A program made the translations under genes and the position numbers. Of a stretch of DNA of 48,556 bases, positions 42,916 through 48,556 are shown piece by piece. Under the pieces are notes generated by a model. The model had not been told where the DNA came from, did not search any database, and was given only the letters and a program-made list of their open reading frames with translations. Origin of the DNA: Bacteroidales bacterium (GTDB lineage Bacteria; Bacteroidota; Bacteroidia; Bacteroidales; JAADJA01); assembly GCA_016783885.1 (NCBI GenBank), contig JADHVR010000022.1:1-48556 (forward strand), read 5' to 3'. Numbering within the stretch: the first letter of the stretch is position 1; each line of letters begins with the position of its first letter.

Positions 42916-43935
42916 TTAACCAATTATTTTATAGACTTTTTTAGCATATTTTTCCCACGAATTCTCCGTAAGGAATTTGTTAATTTTTTCTTCATTACTA
43001 TTTTTATCCTCTCTGCTAATTTGTTTATCAATAACTGATACTAATTCCTCAAATCCGGAAAACGTCTGCATAATTCCTTCCTTTGCCAGGTCAGCAAAGG
43101 CACCAACATCCGGTCCAACAATATTGGCTCCATAACCGAGAGAATCCATTAACACACCTGAACTTAAAATACTGGAATGTGAATAGGTAAACAATACTAT
43201 TTTTGACTGTTCGATTAGCTCAATGAGTATATCATTTTCGATAAATTCATCTTTAATCAAAATATTTTCATTTGAGTATCCTGACAGGTATTCAGAATAG
43301 TTTTCCGAAGTGAATTTCCCAATAATAAGAATTTTATACTTATGCTGAAGTTTATTTTCAAATAAAAATTTTAAAAAATTATCAATTCCCTTATATGGCG
43401 AAATTGTTCCCCATATCAGGATATCATAAATATAGACAGTTTCATTTTTTCTTCTTCTGTCCTTTACAGGGTGTGGTAAGTAGTGTATTTTTTTTCTTGA
43501 ATCAGGAACCAGGCCGGTTCCAAAATTAATCCCATCACTTGAGTGTGTAAATATATAATCAGCCTTTTTAAGCATAGTTTTAAAAATGGCTTTTTTAAGG
43601 AATAAATAATCAGTTGAATGTGTAAGTTTATTATGCATTGTCCATACAACTTTAATATTAAAAAGTCTGAAAACCGGAAAAAGAAAGAAAAGGAATAACG
43701 TTTGAATAATGCCTCCTTTATTTCCAGGCAATTTTTCAATCCAATTAAAAAAAATGTAGTCTGTTCTTTTTAAAAATTTCAAGAGATCAAATATGCCGTA
43801 TTTTGAAGGTTTGTCTTTATTGACAAATTTAAAATACCGGCTAAATGAGTCAATAAGGTCGTTAATATACGGATTGTACAATCCCAGCTTTTCAAACTTC
43901 GAAGTAAGAGGATATATATAAATTCTATTTTGCAC
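42916..43935 (-). CDS. Glycosyltransferase, GT4-like
   Basis: A 339-residue protein with a GTG start. It reads as a GT-B fold glycosyltransferase: an N-terminal half with IYIYPLTSKFEKLGLYNPYI, KVVWTMHNKLTHSTDY and ADYIFTHSSDGINF, a nucleotide-sugar-binding second half with DILIWGTISPYKGIDNFLKF, YKILIIGKFTSENY, and GPDVGAFADLAKEGIM. This pattern fits family 4-type retaining transferases that add sugars to polyprenyl-linked glycans at the inner face of the membrane. The donor and acceptor are unknown. Last of three leftward glycosyltransferase genes, with a 30-base gap to the preceding one. Confidence 0.8.
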   Translation of the reverse strand: MQNRIYIYPLTSKFEKLGLYNPYINDLIDSFSRYFKFVNKDKPSKYGIFDLLKFLKRTDYIFFNWIEKLPGNKGGIIQTLFLFFLFPVFRLFNIKVVWTMHNKLTHSTDYLFLKKAIFKTMLKKADYIFTHSSDGINFGTGLVPDSRKKIHYLPHPVKDRRRKNETVYIYDILIWGTISPYKGIDNFLKFLFENKLQHKYKILIIGKFTSENYSEYLSGYSNENILIKDEFIENDILIELIEQSKIVLFTYSHSSILSSGVLMDSLGYGANIVGPDVGAFADLAKEGIMQTFSGFEELVSVIDKQISREDKNSNEEKINKFLTENSWEKYAKKVYKIIG

Positions 43936-43965
43936 AACCGGAGTAAATATATTTAATCAAACGAT

Positions 43966-44745
43966 TCAGTTATTTATTTGTTTAATTGATTTATGACGAA
44001 TAAATCTTACCGAAGGATTTGCTTTCTTTAATACGGTATGGGTGTAATGCAGCAGGTACAAAATTTTACCGGTAATAACAGGAAGTTTTAAAATCGACCT
44101 CCTGATTTTAAAATCTTCTTTAATTGCACGGAACCTGTATTTTTCATTGACACCTCCCATGCTGAAATTACAGATAGGGAAATTTAGATAAAGGATTTCA
44201 TTTTCACCGGATTTCATTACAATCTCGCTGACAAAAGCATAGTCGGCTGTTAAATAATATTCTTCTGAGTACTTTGTTTTTCCGACTTTTTCTCTCTTAA
44301 AAAACATAGCCTGATGTTGAGTTATCATGCCCATCCATAATTTTTTATAATTTTTTGCTTTACGGTAAAATTCATTATTGTCTTCTGAAATATCAATTGA
44401 GTCTCCGTAAATAAAAACCGGATAACTATTGTTTTCAATACTGGTGCGAGCCTTTGACAAAACTTCTTCCGATGCAAAGGTGTCCCCGCTATTCATAAAT
44501 ATAATATACTTTCCGGAGGACTTGTTAAGTCCCTTGTTCATTGCATCAAAAATGCCTTTGTCTGGTTCAGAAATCCAGTTAGCTAAATTAGTTCTTTCCA
44601 ACCATCCCAATGTCCCATCTCTGGAATTACCATCAATCACAATCCACTCATAATCATTAATGGTTTGAGCAATAATGCTTTCATGAGTCTTTTTTAATTC
44701 TTCAAGATTATCTTTGCAGACAGTAATTATTGAAAAAAACTTCAT
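43966..44745 (-). CDS. Glycosyltransferase family 2 (WcaA-like)
   Basis: A 259-residue GT-A fold transferase. FFSIITVCKDNLEELKKTHE opens the domain, EWIVIDGNSRDGTLGWLE is the nucleotide-binding block, and YIIFMNSGDTFASEE carries the metal-binding acidic motif. The rest (TADYAFVSEIVMKSGENEI) is typical of polysaccharide-locus GT2 enzymes that resemble WcaA. It is cytoplasmic or peripheral. Middle gene of the leftward trio. Confidence 0.88.
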   Translation of the reverse strand: MKFFSIITVCKDNLEELKKTHESIIAQTINDYEWIVIDGNSRDGTLGWLERTNLANWISEPDKGIFDAMNKGLNKSSGKYIIFMNSGDTFASEEVLSKARTSIENNSYPVFIYGDSIDISEDNNEFYRKAKNYKKLWMGMITQHQAMFFKREKVGKTKYSEEYYLTADYAFVSEIVMKSGENEILYLNFPICNFSMGGVNEKYRFRAIKEDFKIRRSILKLPVITGKILYLLHYTHTVLKKANPSVRFIRHKSIKQINN

Positions 44746-44822
44746 TCCTTAAGCAAATTTATGTTTTTGTGATATGGATTAGTATTTTTTACAAGTTTGG
44801 TCTTTCTGAAAATAAAAAAAGA

Positions 44823-45695
44823 CTATCTTCTAAAAATTCCTGTAATTTTTTGTTTTAAATATTTTCGTTGTTTCTTTTTCAGGAATTGTCGCATATCTTT
44901 ATCAAATAATCTTTTTTCTCTGGTTATTGTTGCATAAATATAACCAAGAAAAATACTTACTCCGCCAATAAAAATCGGTTTCTCGGATAATCTGTAAATT
45001 GATTTAAGTAATGTATAAAACGGATCGTATCCATACCTATAGTGAAATCTTCCCCACAAGAATCTGCCACTTGTCAATCCCCTTCTTCTTAATCCTGTAC
45101 CCCTGTAATGGTAAATCTTAAACTCATCAAAACATCGGGTTTCCCATCCTTTCATCTGGGCTGATAAATTATCTGCCAAATCCCATCCTGGCATTGGTTC
45201 CCAAGCATTTATTTGTCCAAAACACTTCCTGCAATATATTTTTGATGCTCCCCAGGGATGATCAAACTGTGATTTTTCCTTTTTCGTTTTTTTGCCGTTA
45301 AAAAGATAAATCGCACCACTTGCAATCCCAAGGTTAGAATTTTTTTCAAACTCTTTAAAAATATTCTCAAAATAATCTTCTTCGACAGATATATCACAAT
45401 CCAACTTAACTATGTATTCCCAATCGTTTTTGGAAATGCTGTTATATCCATTTTTTACTACATTAACAATACCCGTACCAGGGTAATAGAAACCCCTGTC
45501 TTCAAGGTTTAAGAGCCTTATCCAATCATATTTTTTTACGTATTTCTTAATTATCTCAGGGGTTCTATCGGTTGAACCATCATTAACAATAATCCATTCC
45601 TGCGGCTTGACAGTTTGGTTAATCACCGAATGAATAGTTTTTTCAACGTATTCTTCCTCGTTCCTAACGGGTGATATAATATTATATTTAATCAT
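44823..45695 (-). CDS. Glycosyltransferase family 2
   Basis: A 290-residue GT-A enzyme. NIISPVRNEEEYVEKTIHSV, EWIIVNDGSTDRTPEIIKKY and YIVKLDCDISVEEDYFENIF with the DxD-like DCD metal site define the domain. A later GWDLADNLSAQMKGW and RRRGLTSGRFLWGRFHYRYG belong to the family's acceptor part. A weak C-terminal hydrophobic stretch (FIGGVSIFLGYIYA) may touch the membrane. First of the three leftward glycosyltransferases, divergent from the sugar-phosphate transferase gene across a 257-base region with 18-bp direct repeats. Confidence 0.88.
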   Translation of the reverse strand: MIKYNIISPVRNEEEYVEKTIHSVINQTVKPQEWIIVNDGSTDRTPEIIKKYVKKYDWIRLLNLEDRGFYYPGTGIVNVVKNGYNSISKNDWEYIVKLDCDISVEEDYFENIFKEFEKNSNLGIASGAIYLFNGKKTKKEKSQFDHPWGASKIYCRKCFGQINAWEPMPGWDLADNLSAQMKGWETRCFDEFKIYHYRGTGLRRRGLTSGRFLWGRFHYRYGYDPFYTLLKSIYRLSEKPIFIGGVSIFLGYIYATITREKRLFDKDMRQFLKKKQRKYLKQKITGIFRR

Positions 45696-45761
45696 ACTAA
45701 TCAGATACTCATGTTTTATACTGCCAAATTCGTAAAAGGTTATATGTTTCCTGTTTTTGAA

Positions 45762-45795
45762 AATAACTCCTGATATTGTAATAACTCCCGATATT
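45762..45795. repeat. Two-copy 16-bp direct repeat in a divergent promoter region
   Basis: AATAACTCC(T/C)GATATT occurs at 45762-45777 and 45780-45795 with a single mismatch, at an 18-bp period. It lies in the region between the glycosyltransferase genes and the EPS transferase gene and could be a regulator site. Confidence 0.5.
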
Positions 45796-45952
45796 ATAAA
45801 TTATTCCCAATCTGGGATTAAAGTGATAATAATATAATGTTGATTTCCAGTTGTATTTTCTCTAAAAATGCTTGGGTATGATTTTTGACTTTTGCTTTTA
45901 CAATCATAAATAAACTTTGAATGTATTAATATCAAAACTAAAACTTCAAATT

Positions 45953-47359
45953 ATGATAAAAGAAAGAGAACAGCAAATAAACAACATTTTCGGTGTTTTT
46001 GATGTAATATTATCGGTTTTTGCATTTTTATTAGCATATTTAATACGGAATTTAATTTTTGTTTCAGAATTAAGCGCAACAAATGAATACCTGATAATAG
46101 GATTATTAATTATTCCAACCTGGTTTGTTTTACTTAAATCAGTCCATTTAACCGAAATGCACCGTACCAAAACCTACTCAATGATATTAGCTTCCTATTT
46201 AAAAGTTATTGTAATTGGAGTGGTCGCTATTTTTCTTTTTGCATTTCTTTTTAAACTGAATAATATTAGCAGGTTGGTTATTTTATTGTTCGGGCTTATT
46301 GATCTTATAATACTGTTTTCGGTGAGGCTGGCAGTATATAGGGCAATGAAATACTTTAGAGTAAAGGGTTATAATTCAAGAAATATTGTTGTAATTGCCG
46401 ATGATTCATCTGAAGAATTTATAAACAAGATTTTAAATAATAAAGAATGGGGATACATACTGAAGCATATTATTACTAATTCAAGCAATCTTTATAAGAA
46501 ATATAAAGATTTAATCAGTGTTCATACAGAACGGTTAAATCTTAGAAATTTAATAGATAAAGATGTAATTGATGAGGTAATATATTGTAAAAATGAAATT
46601 AACCAAAACAGCATAAAAAATATTATTCATGATTGTGAAGAGGTTGGAGTTGTTTTCATGATGCAGTCTCAGCTTTTCAGTATGTCTGCTACCAAAGCGC
46701 ATTTAAATCATTTCGACGAGATGCCTTTCCTGACATTTGACAATACTCCTTCCGATCATTTTGCATTGAAAGTAAAAAATACATTCTCCGTTCTTGCGGC
46801 ATTCTTTATTCTCTTTATATGGTCACCGATAATGTTTGCTATTGCATTAGTAATTAAAGCCACATCCAAAGGACCTGTATTTTTCAAGCAGAAACGGGTG
46901 GGCTTAAGGGGGAGAACTTTCAATATGTTTAAATTCAGAACGATGGTTGAGAATGCCGAAGAATTAAAAACTCAGTTATTAGTCGCTAACGAAGCAGATG
47001 GCCCGGTTTTTAAGATAAAAAATGATCCCCGTATAACAAAAATTGGAAAACTTTTACGTAAAACCGGACTTGATGAACTTCCGCAATTCATCAATGTATT
47101 AATTGGCGATATGAGTTTGGTAGGTCCAAGACCACCAATTCCTTCAGAAGTTAAACAATACAAAAGATGGCAGCGACGAAGACTTTCGATGAAGCCTGGA
47201 ATTACTTGTACATGGCAAATTAAACCTGATAGAAATAATATTTCTTTTGATGAATGGATGAAGATGGATTTACAGTATATTGATAATTGGTCGAATAGAT
47301 TGGATATGGTACTCTTTTTTAAAACAATTAGTACAGTATTAAAGGGTAGCGGGTCTTAA
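45953..47359 (+). CDS. Exopolysaccharide polyprenyl glycosylphosphotransferase (WbaP/WcaJ type)
   Basis: A 468-residue initiating enzyme of polysaccharide synthesis that moves a sugar-1-phosphate to undecaprenyl phosphate at the inner membrane. Four N-terminal helices (about residues 10-115) are followed by a Rossmann-like domain (about 130-240), another helix (about 275-300) and the catalytic C-terminus: VFFKQKRVGLRGRTFNMFKF, the Asp-Glu in KTGLDELPQFINV, LVGPRPPIPSE, and RLSMKPGITCTWQI. The ATG at 45953 starts just before the first helix; an in-frame TTG at 45917 would add 12 residues. The sugar (glucose, galactose or a relative) is not known. It is followed by the terminator and Wza-like gene. 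Confidence 0.9.
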   Translation: MIKEREQQINNIFGVFDVILSVFAFLLAYLIRNLIFVSELSATNEYLIIGLLIIPTWFVLLKSVHLTEMHRTKTYSMILASYLKVIVIGVVAIFLFAFLFKLNNISRLVILLFGLIDLIILFSVRLAVYRAMKYFRVKGYNSRNIVVIADDSSEEFINKILNNKEWGYILKHIITNSSNLYKKYKDLISVHTERLNLRNLIDKDVIDEVIYCKNEINQNSIKNIIHDCEEVGVVFMMQSQLFSMSATKAHLNHFDEMPFLTFDNTPSDHFALKVKNTFSVLAAFFILFIWSPIMFAIALVIKATSKGPVFFKQKRVGLRGRTFNMFKFRTMVENAEELKTQLLVANEADGPVFKIKNDPRITKIGKLLRKTGLDELPQFINVLIGDMSLVGPRPPIPSEVKQYKRWQRRRLSMKPGITCTWQIKPDRNNISFDEWMKMDLQYIDNWSNRLDMVLFFKTISTVLKGSGS

Positions 47360-47405
47360 TATATAACTTAAAAAATAAAGATAAGATTATTTATCAGTTT
47401 TAATT

Positions 47406-47436
47406 TTTGCAACATTAAATTTTAATGCTAAATTTG
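47406..47436 (+). promoter_or_regulatory. Promoter for the Wza-like gene
   Basis: TTTG (47406-47409), 19 bases, then TAAATTTG (47429-47436), a near-perfect consensus. The -7 box touches the left arm of the following terminator hairpin, so transcripts started here would lack that arm. Confidence 0.6.
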
Positions 47437-47466
47437 TACCTAATTTAATATTAGGTACTTTTTTTT
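47436..47466 (+). terminator. Intrinsic terminator, 9-bp stem plus T-run
   Basis: GTACCTAAT (47436-47444) pairs exactly with ATTAGGTAC (47450-47458) around TTAAT, followed by eight T. It ends transcripts from the EPS transferase gene just before the Wza-like gene. Confidence 0.85.
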
Positions 47467-47487
47467 GAAAATTAAATTTTTAAATCA

Positions 47488-48261
47488 TTGATTACATTTA
47501 AAATTAATAAAAATCATATTTATTTTCTGCTATTATTATTTATAATATCTTCCTGTGTTCCTAAAAAGAAGCTACTGTATTTAAAAGAGCAAAAAAGGAA
47601 TAAAATTCAGGACGAATACACAAATATCCGTCCTGAAAAGACTATTCAACCTTTTGATAACATATATATTAAAGTATCAAGCATTGATGAGAAAACTGCA
47701 AATATTTTCGGTAATCAAGGCAGGATGGCATCTTCAACAGATATCAATCTGATAAGTTACACAGTAAATCAATCAGGATATATTAATTTTCCTTTTGTAG
47801 GTGAGATTTATGTAAAAGGTTTGACACTGCAAGAAGCTCAGCAAAAAATTGAAGCCGAAGTTAGCGAGTATTTAACTAATATTTCGATAACTGTTAAATT
47901 TGTTAATAATACTGTTGCCGTTTTAGGAGAAGTAGAAAGACCTGGTGAATATCCGTTTTACAGGGATCAGATAACAATATTTCAGGCTTTAAGTTATGCC
48001 GGTGGTTTTAACGATTATGGAAATAAACAAAAAGTTATTTTAATAAGGGAAGCAAGAAATAAAATAAATTACCATTATATAGATTTAACTGATAAAAATA
48101 TAGTTTCTTCGGAATTTTATTATATTATTCCAAATGATGTGATTGTTGTAAAACCAATAAATGCCAAGTTCAGGAACTTAAGCCTCGTTAACTTGCCCAT
48201 TTTCTTAACTACAATCACAACAGTTATAACCATATATCTTTTGTTTTACAGGCAAAATTAA
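47488..48261 (+). CDS. Polysaccharide export lipoprotein (Wza/BexD family)
   Basis: A 257-residue outer-membrane lipoprotein of the polysaccharide export type. The start is TTG at 47488. The signal ends in the lipobox ISSC (IYFLLLLFIISSC). A Poly_export domain follows (RPEKTIQPFDNIYIKVSSID and INFPFVGEIYVKGLTLQEAQ), then an SLBB-like domain (VAVLGEVERPGEYPFYRD and ITIFQALSYAGGFNDYGNKQ) and a C-terminal hydrophobic helix (SLVNLPIFLTTITTVITIYL), typical of the Bacteroidota version. It forms an octameric export channel with the Wzz/kinase product encoded next. It begins 22 bases after the terminator's T-run. Confidence 0.92.
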   Translation: MITFKINKNHIYFLLLLFIISSCVPKKKLLYLKEQKRNKIQDEYTNIRPEKTIQPFDNIYIKVSSIDEKTANIFGNQGRMASSTDINLISYTVNQSGYINFPFVGEIYVKGLTLQEAQQKIEAEVSEYLTNISITVKFVNNTVAVLGEVERPGEYPFYRDQITIFQALSYAGGFNDYGNKQKVILIREARNKINYHYIDLTDKNIVSSEFYYIIPNDVIVVKPINAKFRNLSLVNLPIFLTTITTVITIYLLFYRQN

Positions 48262-48272
48262 GATTAGAAATA

Positions 48273-48556
48273 GTGGAAGCATCAGAAGAAATATTTCAGC
48301 AAAAAACTGATTTTAAAGAAATAATAAAAAAATTACTACGATATAAATACTATTTTGTATTTACAGTTGTATTGGCGCTTGCAATAGCTTTTGTATTAAA
48401 CAAATACAGCGATCGTAAATATGTAAACAAAACATCCATATTAATTACTGAAGAGCAAAGAAATTCATTTATGAATTCGGATGATGTTATGGGGGGGTTT
48501 GGATTATTTGCTGGTATAAAAAATGTGGAAAACGAACTTGCAATTCTAAGATCCTT
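48273..48556 (+). CDS. Wzz/polysaccharide co-polymerase, probably a tyrosine autokinase (3' truncated by window edge)
   Basis: Only the first 94 codons are seen. The start is taken as GTG at 48273, 11 bases after the Wza-like stop. A charged N-terminus (EASEEIFQQKTDFKEIIKKL) leads to a membrane helix (YYFVFTVVLALAIAFVLN), then KYVNKTSILITEE and the region with GGFGLFAGIKNVENELAILR, which is the familiar Wzz opening of Bacteroidota polysaccharide co-polymerase/tyrosine-kinase proteins. It controls chain length or gates the Wza channel. Whether a C-terminal kinase domain follows is outside the window. Confidence 0.85.
   Translation, partial: MEASEEIFQQKTDFKEIIKKLLRYKYYFVFTVVLALAIAFVLNKYSDRKYVNKTSILITEEQRNSFMNSDDVMGGFGLFAGIKNVENELAILRS

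Overview
The window reads as chromosomal DNA of a member of the Bacteroidota, most like the Bacteroidales, with an AT-rich genome. Four things support this: SprA, the giant translocon protein of the type IX secretion system (T9SS); a secreted protein with a T9SS C-terminal sorting domain; the Bacteroidota-specific 50-residue DUF4295 protein between rpmG and ftsY; and many promoters of the Bacteroidota form (TTTG, about 20 bases, TAnnTTTG). Most genes are housekeeping or envelope genes. No rRNA, tRNA, prophage, classical insertion sequence or CRISPR array was seen.

Layout. 1-4097: the 3' part of a GT39-type membrane glycosyltransferase, an unknown lipoprotein and a T9SS cargo protein. 4201-9442: rlmD, three small membrane proteins (DUF2752, CCC-motif, RDD), a DUF559 nuclease-like ORF embedded in short repeat arrays, and the NAD(P)HX repair enzyme nnr. 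9467-12675: a RelE-type toxin-antitoxin pair, topoisomerase subunit B (parE) and a DUF2461 gene. 12754-25425: a PorV/PorQ-like barrel, a helix-hairpin-helix barrel protein, then ruvA, sprA, gcvH and a TonB protein. 25466-31205 (minus strand): a MORN-repeat lipoprotein, a DUF5723 outer-membrane protein, rimO, ftsY, DUF4295 and rpmG. 31339-33825: xerD, a STAND/archaeal-type ATPase behind a striking operator array, and a broken second copy of the xerD 3' end. 33847-36749: a short-chain dehydrogenase, a second RelE/ParE-type pair and a class III aminotransferase. 36755-42860: an envelope cluster (two MCE proteins, a cell-wall amidase, divergent lptD, ridA). 42916-48556: an exopolysaccharide locus with three glycosyltransferases leftward, and an initiating sugar-phosphate transferase, a Wza-like export lipoprotein and a truncated Wzz/tyrosine-kinase gene rightward.

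The genes fit together mainly as an outer-envelope region: protein export (SprA, PorV-like barrel, sorting-domain cargo), LPS export (LptD), lipid trafficking (MCE), cell-wall hydrolysis (amidase) and polysaccharide export.

Three places stand out. First, a DUF559 nuclease core is bounded by 29-bp imperfect inverted repeats and flanked by arrays of related short repeats in opposite orientation. Second, the xerD-ATPase locus has four 14-bp palindromes at an exact 15-bp period over the ATPase promoter, plus a 107-bp identical duplication of the xerD 3' end beyond the ATPase gene. Third, an MCE protein carries a C-terminal SPOR-like domain closely resembling that of the adjacent amidase. All functional calls come from reading the sequence; no database search was run.
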